A stretch of 64,000 bases of DNA from Triticum aestivum (GCF_018294505.1 NC_057807.1:264473306-264537305), one strand, 5' to 3'; numbered from the stretch's first letter, positions 22,123 through 33,624 are shown. The notes: generated by a model not told the origin, from the sequence alone. Made by a program: numbers and translations.

Positions 22123-22377
22123 CTAAACAAAGGTATACGCAAGAAGTGCTATCACTATGAGTGAGAGCGGAACTATGCAGTACATGAGGTGGCGGTTACG
22201 AGTCCTCTCTCGCGCTAGCGTGAACCTCAAGTAACTAGCTTCTCCTTCTTGTCTGCTTTTGAAGCCTTTATGGCTGGCGCCCGTGAACCCATTCACTTGC
22301 GCCTGACACTCATGCCACTCGTTGTACACCCCCGGAACCTTCCCTTTGTACACGACATAGCATTTCCATCTCGCCAT
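22123..22377 (-). CDS. RNase H1 N-terminal (viroplasmin-like) domain protein with C-terminal membrane segment
   Basis: 84 residues from the ATG at 22377; the frame opens slightly earlier at a TTG, which I do not use. Residues about 3-48 have the pattern of the RNase H1 hybrid-binding/caulimovirus viroplasmin domain: WKCYVVYKGKVPGVYNEW, then CQAQVNGFTGASHKGF, with the aromatic and Gly positions that define this small RNA:DNA-hybrid-binding fold. A basic stretch (ARERTRNRH) follows, then a hydrophobic segment of about 19 residues ending at the C-terminus, as in tail-anchored proteins. No catalytic RNase H domain is present. It lies about 290 bp beyond the TNPA/Ulp1 gene on the same strand inside the CACTA; an AG just upstream could be a splice acceptor, so it may be a last exon of a longer transcript. 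The role is unknown. Confidence 0.7.
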   Translation of the reverse strand: MARWKCYVVYKGKVPGVYNEWHECQAQVNGFTGASHKGFKSRQEGEASYLRFTLARERTRNRHLMYCIVPLSLIVIALLAYTFV

Positions 22378-22664
22378 CAAGAAACTAGGTACCTGTTAGA
22401 GATGCATGTTCATGAAGAGGATGTACAATCATATATATGCAACAAAATATACTAGAGCAACACCAAAAAAGAAAGGTTAGCAACTAGATGCAACATATAC
22501 AGTACGCAAATTAATTAACTAGAGGTACGCAGGTCATCGTACGCAAACTAACAAAGTAGCGTTACGCAAGTTCGGCAGGGACCGTGGACATCACAAAGTT
22601 TCATCGCTACAAAAAGTATACACGTTCAAGCGACACATATCATCATCATCGGCATCATAAATCA

Positions 22665-25600
22665 CTAGAAGTTCCATCCTTCCATATCATCGAGGACGAA
22701 CCCTAGCTTCTTGAACGGCGTGAGGTCTAGACGTTGCATGCCTATGCGAGTTCGGACGTCAGTTCGCGATATAGGGCCGTGGTGGAACATCCCCTTCTCA
22801 TCGACGACTTCTTTCATGATGATCGTCGCAATGTCGCTTTGGATGCGAAAGAAGTCATCTCTAAGTTTATAATTCGCTTCTCCATGAGATTCTAGCCACT
22901 TGTGGATATGATCATCATTTCTGCTGTTAATGCGAAGCTTTTGGTGATCCGTGTTGAACTGAATCATGAGATGGACGATGTAGAATCCATCCTTCTTGCT
23001 TGGTTTTGGGACATGGATGCAGGAGAAGTTAGCTTTATGCGCGAAACCCATCTTCTTGTTCCTTTGTTTCTTGATATGCACGTGGCCACCTCTAAAGCTG
23101 AAGCCTTGGAGAGCATCATCTAGAATATTCATTATGTGGGTGTAGTCCTTTTTCTCGTAGTCTCTGGAAGGGTCAAAATACACGGTGTGGGAGACTTGCG
23201 GGTAAAGAACGATAAGGACGGCGCGCCTGTTGCTGCGGGGAAAAGACACCTCAAATTATTCCCCATATGAGAGAGAAGGAATGATTGAAATGTATGAAAG
23301 GGTTGTCCGGAACTGACTTACTTTGGATGATAAGGCACGAGGACAATTTCCCGGTCCTTATTCTGTACCATGAAGTTTTGGAGGTACTCCCTAGCAGTTT
23401 CACGCTCAAAGTCGCCGAGACTCAAGAAAGACTTGTGCATGTAGTATGGATCCGCCACACAGATTTGCGAGACTTCTTCACTCTTCATGACGGAGCTCAT
23501 ATGTAGTGCAAAAAGGCGGACGATAGTAAAATCAAGCCGCCTTGTTAGAAACATCTCAAAGATATGGTCAAACCGCAGGAAGAACACCTCCGCGGGCCGT
23601 GTGTCGACGTAGCACTTCCCCTCAGGCACACGAGCCGCGTATGTCGGATATCCTGGATCCTTTGAGGCTAGTAGGCTTTTCTCAGTTGACAGCACATGGT
23701 CGTGCATTCTCCTGAGATCCCCTGATAGTGCCTCCAGCGGTTTCGGCGGTAGCATCGGCTTGCCCGTGAGATGGAACATGACCGCACCTTTCACGGGTAC
23801 ACGCTCTTCAGAATGCATCGTCTGGCTGCTGTGTGCTCTGGCTTGTTTGGAGGCAGTTACCTTCCCCCATCTCTTCCTCTCCTTTTTCTTGGGCACACCT
23901 TCCAGACCCTTCCTTAACCCCTGCCCAAGTGTTCCCGGGCTCAGTACTGTACGACCCTCGCGCCCGGCTAGTTGAGCCTGTGTTGAGGCAGCATCTTCAG
24001 GCGTGTCCTGTGAGGATTTCATGAAGAGAGACTTTTTGCAATCCATGGTATGACCCTGCCCGGGCATATCATCCATATCCTCATTAGCAAGCTGATTGCC
24101 CGATTCGTCATATGGTTGACTCATCATATCTATGTCACAGTCATACGCATTTGTATTGAGGTAATCCATAGGGTCGACCTCCGTCTCATCATCCATTCTC
24201 TGTTCTACAGGAGAAACTACATCAGCCAGTATATTGCACCCCCTTCATCATGTCGTCTGCCGCTCTCACCCGGCACTACAGGAGCTGGTAATTGCGTAGG
24301 TGGGGTGGTGGTCTCCGCACATGCTTGTTGATGTGTGGTAGTTATTGGTGTGCTCTCGGCCGGCTCCAGACGAATAAGATTCTTCGGCCATAGCAGCACC
24401 CAACCCTTGCAGCGTCCAATCCGTGGCGGGGTCTCGTCGTCCGCTCCCACATGCTGTACTGGAGGAGGCAAATCCTCGTGCCCCGATTTCACACTGGTCA
24501 AGCTAACCCTGAAGTGCCCAGCAGGGATCGACTGGTTGTGGAATGTGCGTTGAGAGGGGTCCATTATCATCCCCTTTCCCACGTCCACCTTCTGGCCTTT
24601 GATCAAGTAGAGTATGGTGCATGGGGTTTCTTTCGCCTGCAAACACATATGTCTGTGGCGTAAAACAACCGAAAGGCAACAAAAATGGAATATTATCTAT
24701 ATATATATATATGTTGGTGCGACATGTAATTACCGTGACGGCGTCGAGCTCAGCCAAAGACGAAGGCCCACCTAGCGCGCCTGAGACTGAGGACGGGCTG
24801 CTATGAGCGGGAGCGGCTGCGAGAGGAGGCCCGGGTGCTTGAGCAAGTGATGGTGCGATGGTGTTGTTGTTCATGGAGTTGCTCGCGACGAAACTGGGCA
24901 TCGGGAAATCATGTACCGTCTTGTCTGGATTTTCCTTCGCCCAGTTGATGATAACTGGAACCAAGTTAGTAGTGAAATCATTTCTGCAGGCAGTTACAGC
25001 TGCATTGACTGCCTGCTGTAGCAACTCATATTTGTCCTCGGCTGCTTTTTTCGCGTCCTCAGCTGCTTTTTTCTCGACCGCAAGCTTCACCTTTGCATCG
25101 ATGTCCGCCTGACTAAACTTCTTTTTCTGCTTCTTGGCCTCCAGGCCGTCGTTGTAAAACACCTTCCACGTGGCGCCGTCTCCAGCGCCGTGCACACGAC
25201 CATATTGCGGCCGCTGGTCCAACGGGAGTCCCTTAAGTTCGTTCAAGGCCCGGTTGAGAGGGGTGTCCCACTTGGGCCTCATCGGAGAAGTAGGGCTTTC
25301 GGCTGCAAGCCGGTGTTGCTTCTCCAGTAGTCTAATCAATTTCCTCGTGATCTTGTTCGTGTAAAAAACCATTTTCTCCTTGTCCCACTTGTAGCGGGCC
25401 CTGATGAAGTCATGCTCCAAGGGGTTGGTGAACTTCGCGAAGGGGTCTGGGAGACCCGCGGCTTCACGTTCCGCGTCATCCTTATCCCATATGGGCCTTT
25501 TACCGAGGTAGCCACGGCTTCCGAGGCGATGCTTCCCCGTGTTCCTTTGCTGAAGGCTTTCGAATTTCGCAGCCTTAGCCTTGGCTACCTCGGTAGCGCA

Positions 25601-26296
25601 AGTGTCCTTGAACTTTTCGAACTCCTCTTCCGTAAGTGTCGGATTTTCCTCCAGAATCTTCGATAGGGGTTCATCAGCCTCAATAGCTCGTTTCACCCTC
25701 CCTTTCCAGGAGGCCAAATCATTGCTGAACATGCCCATGGCGTGATTGTTAATCTTTTTCATCTTCGGATCATCCCATGGTTGTTCTATGTTATCATCCC
25801 GGTCGGGGAACTTGAATCTCTTGTGCAACTTCGTTAGGAGCAACTGCGTCAAATGTTCTTTACTCCTTAAGTCATCGTCGTTGATGCTCGCGCATTCCCA
25901 TAGGATGCATCCTACTTGGTTCCCATAGCACTTGCGAGGTTCTTCCGGCTCTAACGGCTCAAACTTGCCAGGTGCCATCTTTGTGATCACAAGTCGTCCA
26001 ATCCCTAGTTTGTTAGGTTTTCGTATCCTCTGCTTCTTATGCTTCCTCTTTTCGGTATCGGCATCGGGGCTGGTACCTTCCCCGCCGGTACCTTCCCCAC
26101 CGGTCTCGGTGTCGCCATCGGTGCCGGCGCCGTCGGTGTCGGTGCCGTCGGTGTCGATGTCGGCGTCAGTACCATCATCGAGGCCGACCTGCAAACCTTG
26201 CTTAGCAGTCAAATAGTCGAGGTACTCTTGTTCACCCTCATAATCCATCTCGTCTGCATCTTGGGTAGAAGGCCTAGTTTCTTCGTTGTTCGACAT
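22665..26296 (-). pseudogene. CACTA TNPA-like protein fused to Ulp1-like domain
   Basis: Exon 1 (26296-24734) encodes an acidic N-terminus with repeated TDG/DTD words, a KRKHKKQRIRK basic patch, and a Transposase_24-like core: VGCILWECASINDD, then SWKGRVKRAI, then QQRNTGKHRLGSRGY. A Lys/Ala-rich coiled coil follows. A 97-bp intron (24733-24637) and an 89-bp intron (23321-23233, GTAAGT..CGCAG) are well formed. Exon 2 has one frameshift near 24240 in a run of five C. The end of exon 2 and exon 3 (23232-22665) resemble a Ulp1-type cysteine protease domain: IVLVPYHP, then VLIVLYPQVSHTVYFDPSRD, then KKDGFYIVHLM. The His expected before the strand and the Cys expected in the CG(F/Y)Y motif are absent (RRAV and DGFY instead); the Asp is kept. 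Product role: subterminal repeat binding is likely, protease activity unlikely. Confidence 0.65.
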
Positions 26297-27245
26297 GTTT
26301 CCTATGATTAAGTGGCCTCATTTATTTCTAAAAGTATGAATAAATGAGAAATGACATAAAAAGAAATCTATGTGCCAGCACTCGATATGCCAACTATGTA
26401 GCACAAATCATGCCTTTATTCACGGGAAATTTCGGCATGACCTTTGCTAAAAAATGGACATATCGAGCGCCTGAAATTCACTGAAACGGAAATGAATCAA
26501 CATTCCGGCGTAACATAGGCCACTCGGATCATTTTCCAAACATGACATGTCCAAAACATGACATATGCACATATCACATGTCCAGTTCAAATTTGCATAT
26601 AAATTCAGCTAATTTTGAAACCTAGCTAAATTCATAACTAAATAGATAACCTAATTAATTAACATGAAGAACCCTAGCAGAGAGGGGGCGGGGTTTACAG
26701 AGAGTGCAGGGGCGAGGAGGCAGGCCCGACGACGGCCGGCAGGGGAGAGGAGGGAGGCGAGGGCCGACGGGTCGGGGGCGAGCGCGCCGGGGTCGGGGGC
26801 GAGCGCCGGCGCCGGAGTCGGGGGCGAGCGGCTGGGTCGGGGGCGAGCGGCGTGGTCGGGGGCTAGTGCCAGCGCCGGAGTCGGGGTCGAGGGCCGGGAC
26901 GGGGGCGAGCGCCGGGGCTAGCGCCGGCGCTGGCGAAGTCGGGGGCGAGCGCCGGGGCCGGGTCGGGCGCGGCGGAGCGACGGGGGAGAGAGAGTGGGGA
27001 TTTGGGGGGAAATGGCGGGATGAAGCAGGGCGAGTGAGAATTTTGGGTTAAGTGGACGTAGCAGTAGCGCGTTATGTCAAAACGCGCTGCTACTAAATTC
27101 TGTAGCTGCAGCGGTTTAGGAGAAACGCGCTACTACTAAGATCTGTAGCTGCAGCGGTTTATGAGAAACGCGCTACTACTAAGATCTGTAGCTGCAGCGG
27201 TTTAGTAGAAACGCGCTACTACTGCCGTCGCTACTGCTAGTTTTC
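26297..27245 (-). promoter_or_regulatory. Internal copy of CACTA leader plus subterminal repeats
   Basis: 26420-26530 is clearly related to 31055-31155 (shared GGCATGACCTT, then GACATAT, GAAACGGAAAT and AACATAGGC words), i.e. the region upstream of the TNP2-like gene. A purine/G-rich block follows (26670-27050), then CAGTAGCGCG/CGCGCTACTAC repeats at 27058-27240, the same order as at the right end of the element. It lies upstream of the TNPA/Ulp1 gene and is a likely promoter and protein-binding region for it. Confidence 0.65.
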
Positions 27246-27341
27246 CTTTTTCTTTTCCTTTATTTTATCCCACTTTTATTTCCCGAGGGCAGTGAACGAA
27301 GGGAGGGCGATATATATTGCATCATTTGACGGTTAAATATG

Positions 27342-27452
27342 TATGCAAAATAGGAACATATATATTACACATCATTGGACCCATGCATAATAATGGCTAA
27401 GTGTGTATACAAAATAGGAACATATATATATTACACATCATTGGACCCATAA
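27342..27452. repeat. Short direct duplication
   Basis: AAAATAGGAACATATATATT and the following ACACATCATTGGACCCAT occur twice about 65 bp apart. Confidence 0.85.
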
Positions 27453-27463
27453 CATACGTTTCC

Positions 27464-30400
27464 TCAGTGTTGACATTTTCGTTTTTGAGTCAGCTTCTTT
27501 CCCTTCTTGTTCGTCGAAGAATAATTGAGCCCCTCATTGTGACTTTGCCTTTTCCATGGAGTACGATTTTTCTTAGGTAATGTAGTATTGATTCTTCTTT
27601 TGACGTATACTTCATCATCATCGTCATCTTCCCTCATTGGGTTGCCGTACTGATCATAGTCTTCCTCGTTGGCGACTCCATCCATTCCATGATGTTCCTT
27701 TTGCCTCTCCTCACGACAACACGGCTGGGATTGCGCGGGTCAGTTATGAAGAAGCATTGTGTCACGTGCTTAGCGTGTACCCATGGCTCGTTTTTTGCGA
27801 TAGCGTTCACGGTAGCGCTCTTGGCGTCGGGTATAGTCATGGTAGTGAACATCCGGCTTTCTCTTTCGACATTCTTAGCCCATCTGACACGGAACATCGT
27901 CGTGTTGTGCAGTCCAGAGTAGTCAAGCTCCCAGATCTCCTCGACCCTTCCATAAAATCGTTTAGTTGTGCCGTTGTCGCTGCCGATCATGCATTCCATC
28001 GTCACCCCTGAGTTCTGATCATCACTGTCCATATCTTTTGCCTCCGTGTAGAACGTGTATCCGTTGATATCATATGCCTGATAGGTTACGAGGTTGGGCG
28101 AGGGGCCATGTGCTAAGGCGTATATGAGCAATCCGTCCTTAGAGCCCTCCTCCGGGGGATTAGCAATAATATGCTCTTTGAACCAATGCAGGAAAGTGGA
28201 GTTGTGCTCTCTAGTAACTTCGGCGTCCGTCCTGCATACCCCCCGGTCACGATACTTCTTTGCGATAATTTCTTTGTGCAGTGCCACGAAAGGATCTACC
28301 TCGTCTAGGTGTTGTAGCGCTACCAAGTTTGCTCTGTCAAAGTCGCTGCGTCGATCTGAGTATGCCACGTGCAGTTCCCTGCGACCGTTGCAGTGACCAT
28401 CTCCTTCGAGCCTCCCATCATGCTTGTTAACGGGCAAACCAACACTAACACCAGGCGGCTGGTCTGCGCCATATAGAAAATTCTCACAGAAAGAGATGCA
28501 CTCTTGTGCCAAATAGCCCTGGACGATGCTTCCATCCGGACGGGACATGTTACGAACGAATCCTTTGACGATCCCATTCATCCTCTCAAACGGCATCATG
28601 TTGTGCAGGAATGACGACCCCAGGTCTATTATGTCATCCACAATATGGACACACAAATGCACCATCACGTCGAAGAACGCGGGCGGGAAGTACATCTCAA
28701 GCTCATTCAGTATCACAACGATCTCTTCCTGTAGCCTTTGGAGCTGCTTCACACTGATCGACTTTCGAGAGATGACGTCGAAAAAGTTGCAGAGACCAAT
28801 AAGCGTGTCACGGACATGCTTGTCCATTATCCCTCTAAGGGAAACAGGTAGTATCTGCGTCATCATCACATGACAGTCATGAGACTTCATCCCGCTGAAC
28901 CTTTTCTTGTCCGTGTCTAGATATCTGCTTATCTTGCCACAGTAACCGGAACTAACTTTCACTCCGGTAAGGCACTTAAAGAATTGATTGATCTCAGCCT
29001 GACTTAAGGTGAAGCAAGAGGGGGGCAATAATCCTCTTTCTTTAATTTCTTGCCCTTCTTCTCCCGTGCCTCTGTCTCCGTCTCTGTCTCGTCTGACATT
29101 TTACGAGGCGGCATGTGCAGATCTTCCCTGATTTTCAAATCTTGCAAGTCTTTTCTTGCCTTCGGCCCATCCTTGGTCTTATGCGGCATGTTCATCAGTG
29201 TTGCGAGCAAGCTCTCAAGGACATTCTTACAGATATGCATTTGATCAAGGCAATGAGGTGTATCGAGTTTGTGCCAGTACTCCAAGTCCCAGAACACAGA
29301 CCTCGTCTTCCATACCTTCAGCAGCGGCTCCGGCGCCTTTCTCATCGTCTTTCCCGGCGCGGGGCACTCCTTCCAGTTTTTCAACAGCTCATCGATTTCG
29401 GCACCGCTCCGCTTACGTGGAGGTCCTCGATGCTCAGCGGGACCATTGAATAGATCTCCACGGTTTCTCCACGGGTCGTCCTGTTCAAGCCATCTTCGAT
29501 GCCCTATGTACACGATTTTCCCAGACCCGCCATCTTTCCTTGACGTTAGCTGCTGAGACGTTGTATCATCCATGCACCGCGTGCATCCGCAATATCCATG
29601 GCACACCTGGCCTGCCACATATCCGTAACCGAGATAGTCCTGCACTGTCGTGATCAGCGCGACTCTCATGTTGAAATACTCACCTTTGCTGGCGTCCCAT
29701 GTCTTGGCCAGTGTTTTCCATAACGTGTCTAACTCCTCTTGAAGTAGCCCCAGATACAAATTAATATTATTTCCTGGTTGTTTCGGCCCTTGAATAAGCA
29801 TGCTCATGTGAATGTACTTCGATTTCATGCACAACCAGGGGGGAGGTTGTACATCCATACAAACACGAGCCATGTACTATGGTTGGTGTTATGGTTGCCA
29901 AACGGATTCATGCCATTGGTACACGCGCCGAGCACGACGTTCCTTGCATCACATTCAAAATACCGATAGAAGTTGTTCAATGCTCTCCACTGGCTTCCAT
30001 CCTTCACGTGTCTCAGCTTCGGATCATCTCCATCGTCGGGCTTCTTCCTCTCCGCGTGCCAGCGCATTAGCTTTGCTTCCTTGGGATCTACAAAATACCT
30101 CTAGAGACGGGGAGTGATCGGTAAGTACCATACAACTTTCTGGGGACATTTCTTCCCGGCCTTCTTGTACCAAGAAGCATTGCACACCGGACAACTTGTT
30201 TTTTCCGCGTGCTCCTTCCGATAAATTATGCAATCGTTGATGCATGCATGGTATCTAATGTGTGGCAGATTAAGAGGGCACACGATCTTCTTGGCCTCAT
30301 CAACACTAGTAGGACATAGATTACCCGCGGGAAGAACATCCTTTAGGTACTTGAGATGCTCATCGAGGCTAGTGTCGGTCCATTTGTTTTTAGCCTTCGT

Positions 30401-30979
30401 CTTCAGGAGTTGGAGCGTGAAACTCAACCGGGTCACCTCAGGATTGCAACCATCATACAATGGAGTGTTCGGGTCTACCACCAGTTGCTCCATCTTAGCC
30501 TCCTCTCTAGAAGCAGCTCTCTCAGTACTCGTCTCCTTGCGAAGCAATGCTTGAACATGAGGGTCCCGCACAATTGAACTTAGTACCGACGAACTCTGCT
30601 GCGTGGAGTCCATGTCGTTCTCTCCGCCGCCATGTCCGGCCCCTTCTCCTCCGCCATGTCCGGCCCCTTCTCCGCCGCCATGTCCGGCCTCTTCCCCGCC
30701 GCCATTATCGATCATCTCTTCGTCTTGCCCCGTGTCATCATTGCCTGCCCCGTCGGCATCCTCAACATCGTCATCCTCATCTTCAATTATCCATCGAGTA
30801 TAGCCATCCATGAAACCAGTCATGAGCAGGTGCGCTTCGACACGACCATCGTCATGGGGGTCGAGCCAAACTATTCCTTTGCATTTTCGACACGGACATA
30901 AAACCTCTGTCCGGTTATTTTCTTTCATGTCTTGCACCGCCGACCGCAACCACCTGTCCACCATCGTTCCACTGACCAT
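27464..30979 (-). pseudogene. TNP2-like CACTA transposase
   Basis: Start chosen at the ATG of MVSGTMVDRWLRSAV; an AG at 30991 looks like a leader-intron acceptor. Domains in order: Transpos_assoc-like N-terminus (CPCRKCKGIVWLDPHDDGRV, about 30970-30790); acidic and Gly/His-rich linker; a Cys pair region (KTSCPVCNASWY); Transposase_21/TNP2 catalytic region (YFECDARNVVLGACTNGMNP; MSMLIQGPKQPGNNINLYLG; HCLDQMHICKNVLESLL); then DUF4218-like (MKSHDCHVMMTQILPVSLRG; RPDGSIVQGYLAQECISFCE) and DUF4216-like (YGRVEEIWELDYSG) parts and an acidic/basic tail to 27464. Breaks: an in-frame TAG at about 30100 and frameshifts near 29840, 29025 and 27690, the first two in G runs. TNP2 proteins are DDE-type transposases that cut CACTA ends. 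Confidence 0.85.
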
Positions 30980-31680
30980 CGTGATCAACTCTGCACGGTA
31001 ATAATAAAAAAATTGATTGTAAAAATGCATGCATGCATCAAAGTCATAAAAAAATTTGGCATGACCTTCCCTAAAAATAGGACATATATGGATCTAGAGT
31101 TTGCCCGGAATTCGCCGAAACGGAAATAAATCGACATTTCGGCAAAACATAGGCAACTCAAAAGCACAATTTGGCGGCGTCAACTCATGCCACACACACA
31201 ATTTCCAGAAACATATCACACACACATAAACACATTTCCATTTTGCAAAAGCATGAAATTTTCATCACCTCTATCTCGATCGAGATCGAGCACACGGTGG
31301 AGATGATGCTGTAGGGAGATCAAAAGTGCACAAAGCTCTTCTTGACAAAGATAGATCTAGTTAGGGGGGCAAATAGGTCACTTAACTAAATCCTACATCT
31401 ACCTAGCTACCTAATTTGGGAGGAGACAACTTCAACTAGTGGAGGGGGAAGGAAAAAGAGAAAGGAGATGCATTAATGGAGGTGGTGTAGTTATGTAGGA
31501 GTAATGAAGAGAGAGAAGGTGGATAGAGAAGAGAGAGAGTAATGGGGGAGAAGTATCGAGAAGAAGAAGAAGAGTGAGAGTGGGAGCATGTGGTGGAGGG
31601 AAGAGAGGAGAGGGGGAGGTAGGGGGAAGGGAAAAGAGGAGGGGGAGGGGAGGGACGGGTGGGGAAAGGTGTTGGGTTGG
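30980..31680 (-). promoter_or_regulatory. Leader and promoter region of the TNP2-like gene
   Basis: An AT-rich leader (to about 31260) with similarity to 26.4-26.5 kb, then a purine-rich block rich in GGAGGGGGA and GAGAGAG words (31440-31680). It sits between the transposase start and the right subterminal repeats. No clear TATA box was assigned. Confidence 0.45.
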
Positions 31681-31684
31681 TGCG

Positions 31685-32045
31685 GGTTAGCAGTAGCGCG
31701 GGAGAGAAAACGCGCTGCTGCTAAGTAATTAGCAGCAGCGCACTTTGCGGTACGGCACTACTGCTAACTGGGACACAAAATTGTGGCAATTTGAAACGTA
31801 CCAGCAGCGATCTCGAAAAAAGCGCGCTACTACTACGTACTTAGCAGTAGCGCTGTTCTTGCGACCACGCTACTACTACTTAGAGTTAGGTGAACACCGC
31901 CGGTCGATATTTGTAGCAGCGCGTTTCTGGCCGAGCGCGCTACTGCTAAATCCTTATCAGCAGCGAGTTTACGTAACACGCGCTACAACTACTTAGCAGC
32001 AGCGCCCCATTTTGAACTGCGCTGCTGCTAAGATTTTGTGTATAG
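31685..32045. repeat. Right subterminal repeats of the CACTA
   Basis: At least ten GCAGTAGCGCG or CGCGCTACTGCTA-type words in both orientations, ending at the terminal inverted repeat. Same family as the left and internal arrays. Confidence 0.88.
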
Positions 32046-32489
32046 GCTTTTCCCTAGTAGTGCTACCATCTTGTAATATAGACCGTCTGATTTATATCTG
32101 ACGGATCGAAAGCAAACTATGATAATTTTACAAAAGATACCCGCACCTCTCTCCACATCCTTATCTCCCACAACCTCATTCCTCAGCAATTAAAAAAGGA
32201 AGTCTCTCGAACAATCTAGCATGGTGGCCGCTGCCGCCGGCCGGCGCCGTCCATCCCCATGCCTCCGCCCATTCCGACCACCAGTCACCACCACACTCCA
32301 CTCCTCCTCACCTTATCTCTCATCTTTCATTTTTTCGATGACATTCTTGAGATACCAGTTTTCCGATAAAATTCTAGAGATATCATTAGTTTTTACACAT
32401 GGGATTACTCCTGCATGGGTCAATCACAACAGGTGTTTTGCAAAAAAATGCATATTGATGTTCCGTGCAATGCACGAGCATCTTGCTTG

Positions 32490-33311
32490 TAATTATATAA
32501 CGCAAATCACGAGCAGGAAGTGACATTTTATTTACACAACCACATTAACATGGCCACGTAAATCACTAGCTAAAGTAAATACCATTATACTTATATCCCG
32601 ATGCAAAACGTTGAGTACATGTCCAAAGAGTAGAGTCACACACACGTACTCTGTGTCTCAGAATGTCACACACACACATACACCAGTTACGTGACGCCCA
32701 CTTAAGCAGACACGTATGTTACAATTTGTGCACCCGCGGGTACACGTGATGCCGCACATTTATTTAAGCCGGACGGCGAACCCAAACAGTAGCTGCATTC
32801 ATTCCCCTCCCGCCACCTCTTCTCTGGTCGCTGTCGCCTGGTAGCCATGGCCCGGCCGAAAGTAACAACATACGCCATACTCCCGCCGGAGCGGCGCTTT
32901 AATATGGAAATTTTAGTGGTCATGCATGCATCTTTTTGTGCTAGCACTCCTATATAAGGGTTGACCGGTCGCTTCCCGCGGACGTGCGTGGGCGGTGGAA
33001 TAGGAAGGACAAGGGAAGAAGGCTGTGGGGTAACATTTTTTACCACAATTTCTTAGGAAACTAAGTGCAATAATTGAGTAGTTTTGCAAACTACCAGTAC
33101 TACACCTAATACGGTTCAAAACCTATACTCCCTTGCCAGCGCGCGCTTCCTGCGTGAAACGGTCAGGGTCGCCCTGGAGCGTCAGTGCCGCATTAATGCC
33201 CGGCCAGAGCGGAAGCGACCTCTCACTGGTACTAGCTTTGAAGTGGCGCGACGGCCTAGAGAGCGCCGCTTCCCGGTGCACGTGACTGCTCCGCGTCGAG
33301 ACTGGCCATAG
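32490..33311. other. Low-complexity and unique DNA, no gene recognised
   Basis: CACACA runs near 32640 and 32670 and GC-rich patches at 32760-33020 and 33140-33300. No ORF with a recognisable domain. Confidence 0.45.
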
Positions 33312-33624
33312 GCCCTGTTGGGATCCATGGGTTAGAGTTAGTTTGAGCTAGTTGGGGCTCAAAGAGCCCTAAAGTATCCAAGCATGAGGGTTTAAGTTGG
33401 AGCAAGTTGCACCGAACCCACCAAAAAAATATCTCACTGAAGAGGTGCTAACTAGAGATAGCAGTTCTCATTGGGACCACTGTAAAATCACTTTTCTCTC
33501 TCCATCAAGTGCATTTATTGTCAATCTAACCCTGTCACCCAAACACCTCTTTGGCTAAAGTTAGTTCAGGGTTAGTCATGAGTTAGTCTAACCTCTAGCT
33601 AAGTTAGAGTATCCAAACAGGAGC
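33312..33624. mobile_element. MITE-like element with GGCCCTGTTGGGAT ends
   Basis: The left end GCCCTGTTGGGATCC and the right end GTATCCAAACAGGAGC are imperfect inverted repeats. TTAGAGTTAGTTTGAGCTAG at the left and CTAACCTCTAGCTAAGTTAG at the right extend the symmetry. No clean target duplication was found. Confidence 0.6.

Larger units (their letters stand above)
21624..32062 (-). mobile_element. Complete CACTA (En/Spm) transposon, 10.4 kb
   Basis: Terminal inverted repeats CACTACTAGGGAAAAGGCTA (left) and its inverted partner at the right differ at one of 20 positions. CTA flanks both sides (21621-21623 and 32063-32065), the 3-bp duplication typical of CACTA. All genes run on the minus strand: a TNP2-like transposase nearest the right end, then a TNPA/Ulp1-like gene, then a small RNase H1-N-domain gene. 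Subterminal arrays of CAGTAGCGCG-type repeats lie at both ends and once in the interior. Frameshifts in the transposase suggest it cannot move itself. Confidence 0.93.
21579..32489 (+). mobile_element. Small Helitron split by a CACTA element
   Basis: Left part: A then TCTGTACCCTTATAAAAAAA at 21579, a Helitron-type 5' end. Right part: a TCCGTGCAATGCACGAGCA hairpin region at about 32462-32480 followed by TCTTGCTTGT, where CTTG would be a mutated CTAG before T. Sequence before 21624 and after 32062 reads through when the CACTA and one CTA are removed. Net length is about 470 bp. The call rests on termini alone; the degenerate 3' end lowers confidence. Confidence 0.45.

Noticed and set aside
23318..26311. 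Plus-strand ORFs opposite the CACTA genes
   Set aside because: Shadows of the minus-strand coding exons; no independent motifs.
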